A DNA stretch of 64,000 nucleotides from CAVTWY01 sp963738615 (GCA_963738615.1 CAVTXI010000012.1:992001-1056000); one strand, 5' to 3'; positions 37,277-46,069 are shown, numbered from the stretch's first letter. Notes: a model not told the origin generated them from the sequence alone. Made by a program: numbers and translations.

Positions 37277-37894
37277 CTAGACCGTGACACCACCCTGCGT
37301 CCAATCGAACTCCATCTGTCGCGCGGTGCGCAGCGCCAGTTCGCGGCCGGCCAAGCGCTCGACCAGATGCAGGCTCATGTCGATGCCCGCCGAGATGCCC
37401 GCCGACGTGACGATCGAACCCTGATCGACCCATCGCACGCCTTCCCTGACACGCACGTTCGGATACGTCGCGCGCAGGTCGGCAACGTCTTCCCAGTGCG
37501 TGGTCGCCTCGAGGCCGTCGAGCAACCCGGCACCCGCCAGCAGGAACGCGCCCGTGCACACCGACGCGACCAGCGGCACCGTCGCGGCCTGACCAGCGAT
37601 CCACGCCGACACCTCGGGGCGCTCGAGTTCCGTGGTCACGACGCCGCCAGGGATGATCAGCGCACGCAATGACGGGTGATCGTCGAACGCCGCGTCGGGC
37701 TCGATCTTCAACCCCGCCCGTGCTCGTACCGGCACACGCGTGCGGCCGATCGTCAGCACGCGGAACCGCGGCGCTGCGGCGTCGGGCTGCATGCGCGCGT
37801 GAACACGGGCTGCGGTGGTGAACACCTCGTAGGGGCCGGCGAAGTCGAGGGCTTCGACCTCGTCGAAAACGTAAATGCCGATGGTGTCGCTCAT
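37277..37894 (-). CDS. DJ-1/PfpI family protein (GlxA-like amidotransferase domain)
   Basis: 205 residues from MSDTIGIYVFDEVEALDFAGPYEVF at 37894. The nucleophile elbow is VASVCTGAFLLAGAGLLDG with the reactive cysteine, and THWEDVADLRATYPNV follows. This is the N-terminal domain of GlxA-type regulators, but no AraC helix-turn-helix is present, so it stands alone, as in isonitrile hydratase-like enzymes. Substrate unknown. It is convergent with the questin-oxidase-like gene; 186 bases between them (37091-37276) hold nothing recognisable. Confidence 0.85.
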   Translation of the reverse strand: MSDTIGIYVFDEVEALDFAGPYEVFTTAARVHARMQPDAAAPRFRVLTIGRTRVPVRARAGLKIEPDAAFDDHPSLRALIIPGGVVTTELERPEVSAWIAGQAATVPLVASVCTGAFLLAGAGLLDGLEATTHWEDVADLRATYPNVRVREGVRWVDQGSIVTSAGISAGIDMSLHLVERLAGRELALRTARQMEFDWTQGGVTV

Positions 37895-38319
37895 GCGTGA
37901 ATCGTAGGAGCAGCGCACGCGGCGGTGCCAGCGCACGGGCGACATCCGGCGTGCAGATCGCGCCAGCTTCTTTTGCGTCTCATCGCGCCTTGGTGTGATC
38001 CCCTGTCGTCGCGCAGGGCCTGCCGCCCGTTGCGGCGACACCGCGACGGCGTCGCCTTCGCGCCCTCCCGTGCGGCAGGCCCGACTTTTGGTGTGCCTGC
38101 GAGCGCGGCCCGTAACACCCGGTCACCGATCTTCCGATCGTCGCTCGGGTTTTAGTGAAAAACGGTGGGCGATGAGTCATCGATCACCGGGTTTTCCATT
38201 AATCAATCAACTTGATTTATCTAAGCACCCTTCGCACAATCCACACCGCGGCGAGCGAGAAGCAAGCCCAAGACCGTCAGCGTCAACGTCAACCAACCCC
38301 GTTTGCAGGAGACACCCCA
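37895..38319. other. Intergenic region before the sugar transporter operon
   Basis: 425 bases. The first 250 show no gene I can support. The last part (from about 38150) is unusually AT-rich for this genome and contains the promoter and palindromic operator of the transporter (38205-38240). Confidence 0.6.
38205..38240 (+). promoter_or_regulatory. Promoter with palindromic operator for the sugar ABC operon
   Basis: TTGATT (38212-38217) and CACAAT (38235-38240) are 17 bases apart and can serve as -35 and -10. AATCAACTTGATT (38205-38217) is a perfect palindrome around a central C and covers the -35 box, an ideal repressor site. The ROK regulator encoded at 41775 is the natural candidate. Confidence 0.6.
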
Positions 38320-39333
38320 ATGAAGTCCATGCGCCTTGTCATCAGCGCCATCGCCCTTGCCGCCACCGCGGCCACCGGCACCGCCATCGCTCAGAACCAG
38401 CCGGTTATCGGCCTGATCACCAAGACCGAAACCAACCCCTTCTTCGTGAAGATGCGCGAAGGCGCCGCTGATGCAGCGAAGGCCAAGGGCGCGAAGCTGT
38501 TGACCGGCGCGGGCAAGGCTGACGGCGACAACGCGGGCCAGATCACCGCGATGGAAAACATGATCGCGGCCGGCGCGAAGACCATCCTGATCACGCCCAG
38601 CGACTCAAAGGCGATCGTCCCGGCGATCAAGAAGGCGCGCGACAAGGGCGTGCTGGTGATCGCGCTCGACAGCCCGACCGACCCGGTCGACGGCACCGAC
38701 GCCCTGTTCGCCACCGACAACTACAAGGCCGGCGTGCTGATCGGCCAGTACGCGAAGACCGCGTTGGGCGGCAAGGCAGCGAAGATCGTCACGTTGGACC
38801 TGTTCCCCGGCCACCCGGTGGGCGCGCAGCGTCACAACGGCTTCCTGAAGGGCATGGGCCTGGCGGCGCCTGACGCGAAGAGCAACGAACTGGGCGGCAA
38901 GGCAGCCAACGTGGCCTGCATGGCCGACAGCTTCGGCGACCAAGGCAAGGGCCAGACGGCGATGGAGAACTGCCTGCAGAAGGTGCCCGACGTCAACCTC
39001 GTCTACACCATCAACGAGCCCGCCGCTGCTGGTGCGTACAACGCACTGAAGAAGGCCGGCAAGGAGAAGGACGTGGTCATCGTCAGCGTCGACGGCGGCT
39101 GCGAAGGCATCAAGAACGTGGGCGCTGGCGTGATCGCGGCCACGTCGCAGCAGTACCCGCTGAAGATGGCGGCGATGGGCGTCGATGCAGGCGTGGAATA
39201 CGCCAAGAGCGGCAAGAAGCCCAGCGGCTACACCGACACCGGCGTGACGCTGATCGCTTCGAAGGCGGTTGCTGGCGTCGACAGCAAAGACGTAGCCACC
39301 GGCACCCAGCTGTGCTGGGGCAAGAAGGACTAA
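38320..39333 (+). CDS. Sugar ABC transporter periplasmic binding protein (FrcB/RbsB-like)
   Basis: 337 residues from the ATG at 38320, after a GCAGGAGA ribosome site. Residues 1-24 are a signal peptide (LVISAIALAATAATGTAIA). The mature part starts QPVIGLITKTETNPFFVKM and includes TILITPSDSKAIVPAIKKARDKGV, LDSPTDP and VVIVSVDGGCEGIKNV, typical of type I sugar-binding proteins close to the fructose-binding FrcB group. It delivers a monosaccharide to the permease and ATPase encoded next. A hairpin follows the stop. The sugar is not provable from sequence; the FucU neighbour hints at fucose or a related sugar. Confidence 0.9.
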   Translation: MKSMRLVISAIALAATAATGTAIAQNQPVIGLITKTETNPFFVKMREGAADAAKAKGAKLLTGAGKADGDNAGQITAMENMIAAGAKTILITPSDSKAIVPAIKKARDKGVLVIALDSPTDPVDGTDALFATDNYKAGVLIGQYAKTALGGKAAKIVTLDLFPGHPVGAQRHNGFLKGMGLAAPDAKSNELGGKAANVACMADSFGDQGKGQTAMENCLQKVPDVNLVYTINEPAAAGAYNALKKAGKEKDVVIVSVDGGCEGIKNVGAGVIAATSQQYPLKMAAMGVDAGVEYAKSGKKPSGYTDTGVTLIASKAVAGVDSKDVATGTQLCWGKKD

Positions 39334-39344
39334 GAGCCTTCCCT

Positions 39345-39371
39345 CCGACGGGCCCTTCGAGGGCCTGTCGG
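39345..39371 (+). terminator. Stem-loop between binding-protein and permease genes
   Basis: CCGAC-G-GGCCCT-TCG-AGGGCC-T-GTCGG folds into a stem of 11 pairs interrupted by one mismatch, followed by GGTCTTT. Such elements after the binding-protein gene commonly stop part of the transcripts or protect the upstream mRNA, giving excess binding protein. Confidence 0.6.
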
Positions 39372-39461
39372 GGTCTTTGAAGTCGCGCGCGCAAACGCGT
39401 GGTGCGGCAGCCCCGGTGCCGGGCGTTGGTCGGCACCTTTTCGCTCCAAAAAAGGTAAGAC

Positions 39462-40439
39462 ATGAACGCGCCCGCTTCCGCGAGTGCAGCGCCGCCGCGC
39501 ACGATCCCCTGGGGTCAGCTCGGTCCTTTCATCGCGCTGTTCATCGCCTGCGTCTTCTTTTCGATCACGACCGACAACTTCTTCAGCGGCCAGAACCTGT
39601 CGCTGATCCTTCAGCAGGTGATGGTCGTGGGCGTCATCGCCATCGGTCAGACGCTGATCATCCTGACCGCCGGCATCGACCTGTCATGCGGCGTCGTGAT
39701 GGCGCTGGGCAGCATCGTGATGACGAAGTTCGCGGTCGACTTCGGCATGCCCACCCCGATCGCGATCTTGTGTGGCATCGCCGTCACCGCACTCTTCGGC
39801 TGGTTCAACGGCATGTTGGTCACGAAGCTGAAGCTGCCTCCGTTCATCGTCACGCTGGGCATGTTCAACATCGCCTTCGCGATCATGCAGTTGTACTCGC
39901 GGGCGCAGACCATCTCGGGCCTGCCGCCCGGCATGGTCTGGCTGGGCAACACCTTCAACATCGGCGGCACCAGCGTCGCCTACGGCACGGTGCTGATGAT
40001 CCTGCTGTACTTGGGCATGGCGTTCTGGCTGCGCGAAACCGCCGCCGGCCGCCACGTCTACGCAGTCGGCAACAACCCCGAAGCGACGCGCCTGGTCGGC
40101 ATCCCCACGCAGGGCGTGCTGCTGAAGGTGTACGTGCTGGCCGGCGTGTTCTACGGCATCGCATCACTGCTGGCGGTGTCGCGCACCGAGGTCGGCGACC
40201 CCAACGCGGGCCAGACCGAAGCGCTCGACGCGATCACCGCGGTCGTGCTCGGCGGCACCAGCCTCTTCGGCGGGCGCGGCTACATCTTCGGTTCGCTGAT
40301 GGGCGCCGTGGTCGTGGGCGTGCTGCGCAACGGCCTCACGCTGATGGGCGTGTCATCGGTGTATCAGGTGCTGGTCACCGGCATCCTCGTGATCCTTGCG
40401 GTCACGGTCGACCAACTCTCGCGAAAGGCTGCGCGATGA
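39462..40439 (+). CDS. Sugar ABC transporter permease (FrcC/RbsC-like)
   Basis: 325 residues with 8-10 hydrophobic segments, beginning IPWGQLGPFIALFIACVFFSI. Family motifs are VGVIAIGQTLIILTAGIDLSCGVVMALGSIV near the N-terminal third and GNNPEATRLVGIPTQGVLLKVYVLAGVFYGIASLL, the loop that contacts the ATPase, then VVLGGTSLFGGRG. It forms the membrane channel for the sugar. The ATPase gene overlaps its stop by 4 bases. Confidence 0.92.
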   Translation: MNAPASASAAPPRTIPWGQLGPFIALFIACVFFSITTDNFFSGQNLSLILQQVMVVGVIAIGQTLIILTAGIDLSCGVVMALGSIVMTKFAVDFGMPTPIAILCGIAVTALFGWFNGMLVTKLKLPPFIVTLGMFNIAFAIMQLYSRAQTISGLPPGMVWLGNTFNIGGTSVAYGTVLMILLYLGMAFWLRETAAGRHVYAVGNNPEATRLVGIPTQGVLLKVYVLAGVFYGIASLLAVSRTEVGDPNAGQTEALDAITAVVLGGTSLFGGRGYIFGSLMGAVVVGVLRNGLTLMGVSSVYQVLVTGILVILAVTVDQLSRKAAR

Positions 40440-41266
40440 ACACGACAACGACATCCACCACCGGTTCCGCCGGCACGGCCGCGCCGAAGCTCGTGATGCA
40501 GGCCAAGGGCTTGGTCAAGCGCTACGGCCAGGTCACCGCGCTCGACGGCTCTGACTTCGAAGTGCGCCAGGGCGAAATCCTGGCGGTGATCGGCGACAAC
40601 GGCGCCGGTAAATCAAGCCTGATCAAGTGCCTGTCGGGCGCGACCATTCCCGACGAAGGCGACATCTGGCTCGACGGCAAGCAGATCCACTTCAAGAGCC
40701 CGATCGACGCGCGTCACGCCGGCATCGAGTGCTGCTATCAAGACCTGGCCGTCGCCCCCGCGATGACGATCGCCGAGAACCTTTTTCTCGGCCGCGAAAT
40801 CAAGCGCGAAGGCTTCCTCGGCAGCGTGCTGGGGATGATGGACAAGAAGAAGATGCTCGAGACCGCGATGGCCCGCATGGCTGATCTGAAGGTGGGCATC
40901 CGCTCGATGACGCAGGCGGTCGAGACGCTGTCGGGTGGCCAGCGCCAGTGCGTGGCTGTGGCACGCGCGGCGGCGTTCGCCGAGCACGTCGTCATCCTCG
41001 ACGAGCCGACCGCCGCGCTCGGCGTCAAGGAAGGCAACATGGTGCTCGAGCTGATCCGCCGCGTGCGCGACAAGGGGCTGCCGGTCATTCTGATCAGCCA
41101 CAACATGCCGCACGTCTTCGAAGTCGCCGACCGCATCCATGTCGCGCGGCTGGGCAAGCGCGCCGCGGTGCTGAACCCGAAGAAGATCGGCATGAGCGAC
41201 ACGGTGGCAGTGATGACGGGCGCGATGCCGCCCGAGAAGATCCCCGCCGAGTACCTCGCGCACTAA
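40436..41266 (+). CDS. Sugar ABC transporter ATP-binding protein (FrcA-like)
   Basis: 276 residues, starting inside the permease stop (ATGA). A Thr/Ser-rich leader (MNTTTTSTTGSAG) precedes the ABC domain: Walker A GDNGAGKSS, signature LSGGQRQ, Walker B VVILDEPTAALG, and the switch histidine in ILISHNMPHV. It is a single-domain ATPase, as in FrcA, unlike the tandem RbsA. The sequence GIECCYQDLAVAPAMTIAENLFLGRE is typical of the fructose-type group. Confidence 0.92.
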   Translation: MNTTTTSTTGSAGTAAPKLVMQAKGLVKRYGQVTALDGSDFEVRQGEILAVIGDNGAGKSSLIKCLSGATIPDEGDIWLDGKQIHFKSPIDARHAGIECCYQDLAVAPAMTIAENLFLGREIKREGFLGSVLGMMDKKKMLETAMARMADLKVGIRSMTQAVETLSGGQRQCVAVARAAAFAEHVVILDEPTAALGVKEGNMVLELIRRVRDKGLPVILISHNMPHVFEVADRIHVARLGKRAAVLNPKKIGMSDTVAVMTGAMPPEKIPAEYLAH

Positions 41267-41308
41267 GACCTGGCGCACTAAGTCGCAGCCGTATTGCAAG
41301 CAAGCGCC

Positions 41309-41764
41309 ATGTTGAAGAACATCGACCCGCTCCTTTCTCCCGCCCTGCTGCATGTTCTTGCATCGATGGGACACGGCGACGAAATCGTCATCGCTGACGC
41401 GAACTTCACGGCCCATTCGCTGGCGCGCGGGCGGCCCGTGATTGACCTTCAGGGCACGGGTGTGCTTCGTGCCGCGATGGCCGTGTTGTCGCTGTTGCCG
41501 CTGGACCAGTACGTCACGCAACCGGTGGCCTACATGCAGGTCGGCGACACGCCGCCGGGCTACCGCTCGGCCCTGCAGCGTGACGTGATCGCGGCGCTCG
41601 AGGGCGCGGGCTACGCGGCGCCGGACCAGTTCGAAGCGATCGAGCGATTCGCGTTCTACGACCGCGTGCAACGGTGCTTCGCGGTTCTGCACACCGGCGA
41701 ACTCCAGCCCTACGCCAACTTCATCTTCAAGAAGGGCGTCATCAGCGAGGCGCTGGTGCCATGA
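41309..41764 (+). CDS. fucU: FucU/RbsD family mutarotase, FucU-like
   Basis: 151 residues from MLKNIDPLLSPALLHVLASMGHGDEIVIADANFTAHS. The start, GHGDEI with the catalytic histidine, and the C-terminal FAFYDRVQRCFAVLHTGELQPYANFIFKKGV closely follow E. coli FucU as I recall it, more than RbsD. FucU interconverts alpha and beta anomers of L-fucose (and of other pyranoses), feeding catabolism after uptake. It follows the transporter ATPase by 42 bases and precedes the ROK regulator by 10, so it belongs to the sugar operon. Confidence 0.85.
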   Translation: MLKNIDPLLSPALLHVLASMGHGDEIVIADANFTAHSLARGRPVIDLQGTGVLRAAMAVLSLLPLDQYVTQPVAYMQVGDTPPGYRSALQRDVIAALEGAGYAAPDQFEAIERFAFYDRVQRCFAVLHTGELQPYANFIFKKGVISEALVP

Positions 41765-41774
41765 CGACCAAGGC

Positions 41775-43013
41775 ATGACGACGCTGCGGCCGCGCGGATC
41801 CAACCAGGGGGGCATGCGCCAGTACAACGAGCGCGTGGTGCTGCAGGCCATCCGCATGCACGGCGCGCTGCCCGGCGCCGAGATCGCGCGGCAAACGCAA
41901 CTGACGGCGCAGACGGTGTCGATGATCACCAAGCGCCTGATCGATGACGGCCTGCTGCTGCGCGGCGACCCGGTGCGCGGCAAGGTGGGCCAGCCATCGA
42001 TTCCGCTGCGGCTGAACCCCGAAGGCGCCTACGCGATCGGCATCAAGGTGGGCCGCCGCAGCCTCGACACGCTGCTGGTCGACTTCACCGCGCAGAAGCG
42101 CCATCGCTGGACGATGGACTTCCCCTACGCCGACCCCGAACGCGTGCTGGCCGAAATCGGTCAGCGGCTGAAAGACATTCGCCGCAAGCTCGGCCCCGAG
42201 GGCCGCATGCGCGTGCAGGGCATCGGCATCGCCGCGCCGCTGTCGATGGGTGGCTGGCAGCAGTTGCTGGGCCTGCCGCCAAAGGTCGCCGAGCAGTGGC
42301 AGCACATCAACCTCGAGAGCGAGGTCGCCAAGCTGAGCGAACATCCCGTGATGTTCGTGAAAGACACCGCTGCCGCGTGCGTCGCCGAACTGGTGGCCGG
42401 GCGCGGGCGCAGCGTGAAGAGCTTCCTCTACATCTTCGTCGACACCTTCATCGGCGGCGGCCTGGTGCTCGACAGCGAGTTGCGCGCCGGCCGGCACGGC
42501 AACGCGGGCGCGATCGGGTCGATTCCGTTGATGGTCGATGCGCCGTCACGGCGTGCGGCCAACGGCCACGCGACATCGCGCACGGCCGAGCAGTTGCTGG
42601 GCATCGCGTCGCTGCTGAATCTCGAGCGCGCGTTCGAAGCCGCGGGCCTGGACACCGCGGCGGTGTTCGACGCGCGCGCACTCGCAGCGCCGTGGCGCGA
42701 TCACACCATGGCATGGGTCGCCGCGTCGGCGCAGGCCATTGCGCACGTGGTCGAGTGCGCCGCGTGCCTGCTCGACCTCGACGGCGTGATCATCGACGGC
42801 TCGTTCGACCGCGCGCTGCTGCGCGAACTGCTCAATGCGACCGACACCGTGATGAACCAGGACCCATGGGAAGGCGTGGCCCGCCCGGCGCTGCTGGCCG
42901 GCACCATCGGTTCTGACGCGCGCGCGCTGGGCGGCGCGCTGCTGCCGCTGTACGCGGGGTTCTCGCCGGATCGCGACTTGTTCTTGAAGGCGTTGCCGGA
43001 ACTGGCGGCGTGA
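41775..43013 (+). CDS. ROK-family transcriptional repressor
   Basis: 412 residues. The N-terminal winged helix is RVVLQAIRMHGALPGAEIARQTQLTAQTVSMITKRLIDDGLLLRGD. The ROK domain follows, with YAIGIKVGRRSLDTLLVDF, FVKDTAAACVAEL and FIGGGLVLDSELRAGRHGNAGAIGSIP. The usual zinc-binding CxCGxxGC cluster is not present. The protein is probably controlled by the transported sugar or its product and should act on the palindrome at 38205-38217. It is the last gene of the transporter operon. Confidence 0.9.
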   Translation: MTTLRPRGSNQGGMRQYNERVVLQAIRMHGALPGAEIARQTQLTAQTVSMITKRLIDDGLLLRGDPVRGKVGQPSIPLRLNPEGAYAIGIKVGRRSLDTLLVDFTAQKRHRWTMDFPYADPERVLAEIGQRLKDIRRKLGPEGRMRVQGIGIAAPLSMGGWQQLLGLPPKVAEQWQHINLESEVAKLSEHPVMFVKDTAAACVAELVAGRGRSVKSFLYIFVDTFIGGGLVLDSELRAGRHGNAGAIGSIPLMVDAPSRRAANGHATSRTAEQLLGIASLLNLERAFEAAGLDTAAVFDARALAAPWRDHTMAWVAASAQAIAHVVECAACLLDLDGVIIDGSFDRALLRELLNATDTVMNQDPWEGVARPALLAGTIGSDARALGGALLPLYAGFSPDRDLFLKALPELAA

Positions 43014-43022
43014 AGTGACGGC

Positions 43023-44957
43023 GTGAAGGGCAAGAAGGCCGCTGTGCGTGTGCTCAGCGTCATCCCCCCGATGACGCAACTCAACACGCCCTACCCCTCC
43101 ACGGCCTACATCACGGGCTTTCTGCGCTCACGCGGAGTTCACGCCGCCCAAGTCGACTTGGCCTTGGCGCTGGTTCTGGACCTGCTGTCACCCCAAGGGC
43201 TCGAGCAGGTTCGCTTGCGCGCACTGGCGCTGCCTACAGCGCAACGCACCGCCGTCGTCGCGCAATTCCTCGGCGACTTCGATCGCCACCACGCGACCAT
43301 CGCGCCGACGATTCGATTTCTGCAAGGGCACGATGCCACGCTGGCGCATCGCATCGTCACGCGCCAGTGGTTGCCCGAAGGCGCACGCTTCGCTTCGCTC
43401 GAGGCGTACGTCGATGACGAAGAGGGTGGTGATGCGCTCGCTTGGGCTTTCGGCGCACTAGGCCTGCAAGACCGCGCACGCCACCTCGCCACGCTCTACC
43501 TCAACGACTTGGCCGACGTGCTGCGCGACGCCATCGACGGCCGCTTCGAATTCGTTCGCTACGCCGAACAATTGGCTGCCAGCCAGCCCAGCTTCGACCC
43601 ACTGGCCGCGGCGCTGGCTGCATCACCCAACTTGATCGACGAGCGGCTCTGTGCCCTCGCGCTCGAAGCGGTGGAAACGCACGAGCCGCAACTGCTGCTC
43701 TTGTCAGTGCCCTTCCCCGGATCGATGTACGCGGCGCTGCGAATCGCGCAGGCTGTAAAGGCAGCCTACCCATCGATCACCATCGCGCTGGGCGGTGGCT
43801 TCGTCAACACCGAATTGCGCAAACTCAGCGAGCCGCGTCTGTTCGACTTCGTCGATGTCGTGACGCTCGACGCCGGTGAAACGCCGCTGCTCGCGTTGAT
43901 CGAACACCTGCAAGGGCAACGTTCGCAGCAACGCCTGGTGCGCAGCTTCGTACGCAACCTCGCGCCGAACACCACGGACGGCCGCGTGCGCTACCTGAAC
44001 TTCCCCGAGCCCGATGTCCCCTTCGATCAAACCGGCACGCCCACGTGGGACGGCTTGCCGCTGGGCCAGTACCTGTCGTTGCTTGACATGCTGAACCCCA
44101 TGAACCGGCTGTGGAGCGATGGCCGCTGGAACAAGCTGACGGTGGCGCAAGGTTGCTACTGGAAGAAGTGCAGCTTCTGCGACGTGAGCCTCGACTACAT
44201 CTCGCGCTTCGAGCAGGCATCGGCCACCACGCTGGTCGATCGCATCGAAGCCATCGTGCAAGAAACAGGGCAAACCGGCTTTCACTTCGTCGACGAAGCC
44301 GCACCGCCCAAAGCCCTGCGTACGCTCGCGGCCGAGCTTCGCAAGCGCAAGCTGAACATCAGTTGGTGGGGCAACATCCGCTTCGAGAAAACCTTCACCC
44401 GCGAACTCTGCGAAGAACTCGCTGCCAGCGGTTGCGTCGCGATTTCCGGCGGCCTGGAAGTGGCGTCGGACCGCCTGCTCGCGCTGATGAAGAAAGGCGT
44501 CTCGGTCGACCAGGTTGCCCGCGTCACCCACGCCTTCAGCGAAGCCGGCGTCATGGTGCACGCCTACCTGATGTATGGATTTCCCACGCAGAACGAACAA
44601 GACACCGTCGACGCGCTCGAGTACGTGCGCCAGCTCTTCGCGCAAGGCTGCATCCAAAGCGGCTTCTTCCACCGTTTCGTCTGCACCGTGCACTCACCCG
44701 TGGGCCAGCGCCCGCAAGACTACGGCGTGAACCTGCTGCCGCTGCCACCAAGCCGCTTCGCCCAAAACAACGTCGCCTTCACCGACCCCACCGGCACCGA
44801 CCACGACGCGATGGGCCGCGCGCTGAAGAAGGCGATCTACAACTACATGCACGGCATCGGGCTCGAGGCGGACGTGCGCAGTTGGTTCGATGTGCGCGTG
44901 CCGAAGACGACGGTGGGCAAGAACAGTATTGCGAGGGCGTTGCGCAGCTACGCGTAG
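43023..44957 (+). CDS. B12-binding-type radical SAM protein of unknown function
   Basis: 644 residues from a GTG at 43023; no ATG is better placed. Residues 10-40 (VLSVIPPMTQLNTPYPSTAYITGFLRSRG) and 225-260 (PQLLLLSVPFPGSMYAALRIAQAVKAAYPSITIALGGGFVNTE) form a cobalamin-binding-like Rossmann region split by a helical insert. The radical SAM core begins near 378 with C378-x4-C383-x2-C386 (VAQGCYWKKCSFCDVSLDY), one residue longer than the canonical C-x3-C-x2-C. WWGNIRFEKTFTRELCEELAASGCVAISGGLEVASDRLL and YLMYGFPTQNEQDTVD follow as in B12-dependent family members. The substrate is unknown. It sits 9 bases after the ROK gene. Confidence 0.8.
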   Translation: MKGKKAAVRVLSVIPPMTQLNTPYPSTAYITGFLRSRGVHAAQVDLALALVLDLLSPQGLEQVRLRALALPTAQRTAVVAQFLGDFDRHHATIAPTIRFLQGHDATLAHRIVTRQWLPEGARFASLEAYVDDEEGGDALAWAFGALGLQDRARHLATLYLNDLADVLRDAIDGRFEFVRYAEQLAASQPSFDPLAAALAASPNLIDERLCALALEAVETHEPQLLLLSVPFPGSMYAALRIAQAVKAAYPSITIALGGGFVNTELRKLSEPRLFDFVDVVTLDAGETPLLALIEHLQGQRSQQRLVRSFVRNLAPNTTDGRVRYLNFPEPDVPFDQTGTPTWDGLPLGQYLSLLDMLNPMNRLWSDGRWNKLTVAQGCYWKKCSFCDVSLDYISRFEQASATTLVDRIEAIVQETGQTGFHFVDEAAPPKALRTLAAELRKRKLNISWWGNIRFEKTFTRELCEELAASGCVAISGGLEVASDRLLALMKKGVSVDQVARVTHAFSEAGVMVHAYLMYGFPTQNEQDTVDALEYVRQLFAQGCIQSGFFHRFVCTVHSPVGQRPQDYGVNLLPLPPSRFAQNNVAFTDPTGTDHDAMGRALKKAIYNYMHGIGLEADVRSWFDVRVPKTTVGKNSIARALRSYA

Positions 44958-45047
44958 ACCGACCACGCCCGCGCCCTTGGCGTGATCAGGCCAGTCACGC
45001 CAGCCGCAGTCACGACACCGCAGTCACGCCAGTTGCCGGGCGCGCTC

Positions 45048-45073
45048 AAATGAGCTAGTCTCTTGTCTCATTT
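45048..45073. promoter_or_regulatory. Inverted repeat upstream of the Xre antitoxin
   Basis: AAATGAG (45048-45054) and CTCATTT (45067-45073) form a perfect 7-base inverted repeat with a 12-base spacer, 17 bases before the antitoxin ATG. It is AT-richer than its surroundings and fits an autoregulatory operator for the Xre/DUF2384 protein. Confidence 0.5.
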
Positions 45074-45089
45074 TGGCGGAAACTCTTTC

Positions 45090-45584
45090 ATGCTCACGAA
45101 AGCTGCTGCACAGAGGGCCTTGCATCCCGCGCCATCGCGCGCGCACAGACGCAAGGCTTCCACGTACTCGAGCTACTACGCCGCGAGTAACGTTGACCGG
45201 ATCGGCATCGTCAAGGCCGGGCTGCCCGCCCGGCTGCTGACGACGTTGGCTGATGACATGAACGTCACGCGTGAGCGCCTCTATCGGTGGCTGGGCATTG
45301 CGCGCGCGACCGCGAATCGCAAGGTCAAGGCCGACGAGATCCTCAGCCAAGACGAGAGTGAAAGAGCGCTTGGGATCGCCCGTCTGGTCGGTCTTGTCGA
45401 AACGATCGTCGCCGAATCAGGTGATCCCGTCGGCTTCGACTCCGCGCGATGGACCGCGACGTGGCTCGAGCGCCCCAACAACGCCCTCGGCGGCAAGGCG
45501 CCAGGCGACTTCATGGACACGGCGGATGGGCGAGCGCTGGTTGCCGGTCTGATCGCTCAGATGCAAAGCGGAGCCTACGCTTGA
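45090..45584 (+). CDS. Xre/MbcA/ParS-type antitoxin (DUF2384)
   Basis: 164 residues from MLTKAAAQRALHPAPSRAHRR. After a basic tail, residues 45-100 read VDRIGIVKAGLPARLLTTLADDMNVTRERLYRWLGIARATANRKVKADEILSQDESERALGIARLVGL, a helix-turn-helix followed by the DUF2384 domain with the C-terminal NNALGGKAPGDFMDTADGRALV characteristic of RES-partner antitoxins. It neutralises the RES toxin and represses its own operon. An upstream TTG would add nine residues but is less likely. It overlaps the toxin if that starts at TTG 45581. Confidence 0.88.
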   Translation: MLTKAAAQRALHPAPSRAHRRKASTYSSYYAASNVDRIGIVKAGLPARLLTTLADDMNVTRERLYRWLGIARATANRKVKADEILSQDESERALGIARLVGLVETIVAESGDPVGFDSARWTATWLERPNNALGGKAPGDFMDTADGRALVAGLIAQMQSGAYA

Positions 45585-46069
45585 GCGTCGGCATGACGCT
45601 GTGGCGCATCGGTGCCGACACGCCCGACTCCGAAGCACACGACACGTCCGGCAAGGGGGCCGAGAAGTCAGGCGGCCGGTGGAACAGGGTTGGCACGCCG
45701 ATGCTGTACACGTCCACCTCACGTGCGCTGGCTTGCCTCGAAACCTTCGTTCACCTCGCCGCTGATGCACTGCCCTTGAATCGCTACCTCGTCAAGATCA
45801 CCATTCCGGCCGGTGCATGGAAGGCGGCAACGGTGGTCGATCCCAAGAAGCTCGTCGGTTGGGACGCAGAGCCCGCGGGCAAGGCGTCACTCGACTGGGG
45901 CACGAGTTGGGCCGGCGCGAAGTCAACGCTGCTTGCGCGAGTGCCGTCGATCATCGTGCCCGAAGAGCACAACGTGCTGATCAATCCAGAGCACCTCGAG
46001 GCCACGAGCATTCGGGCCGTCAAGGTTCGCAAGTGGGTGTATGACGTTCGCTTGTTGCACGGGCGTTGA
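45581..46069 (+). CDS. RES-domain toxin (NAD-degrading)
   Basis: 162 residues if started at the TTG at 45581 that overlaps the antitoxin stop, or 158 from the ATG at 45593 (MTLWRIG). The RES fold is seen in LWRIGADTPDSEAHDTSGKGAEKSGGRWNRVGTPMLYTSTSRALACLETFVHL, with the conserved Arg, Glu and Ser positions that give the family its name (R in GGRWN, E in CLETF, and a later serine). Known RES toxins degrade NAD+ and stop growth. Both genes look intact, so the pair should be functional. Confidence 0.88.
   Translation: MSVGMTLWRIGADTPDSEAHDTSGKGAEKSGGRWNRVGTPMLYTSTSRALACLETFVHLAADALPLNRYLVKITIPAGAWKAATVVDPKKLVGWDAEPAGKASLDWGTSWAGAKSTLLARVPSIIVPEEHNVLINPEHLEATSIRAVKVRKWVYDVRLLHGR

Noticed and set aside
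41255..41281. Short duplicate of GCGCACTAAG at the end of the sugar ATPase gene
   Set aside because: Only ten bases, probably a chance or slippage duplicate around the stop codon, without a visible role.
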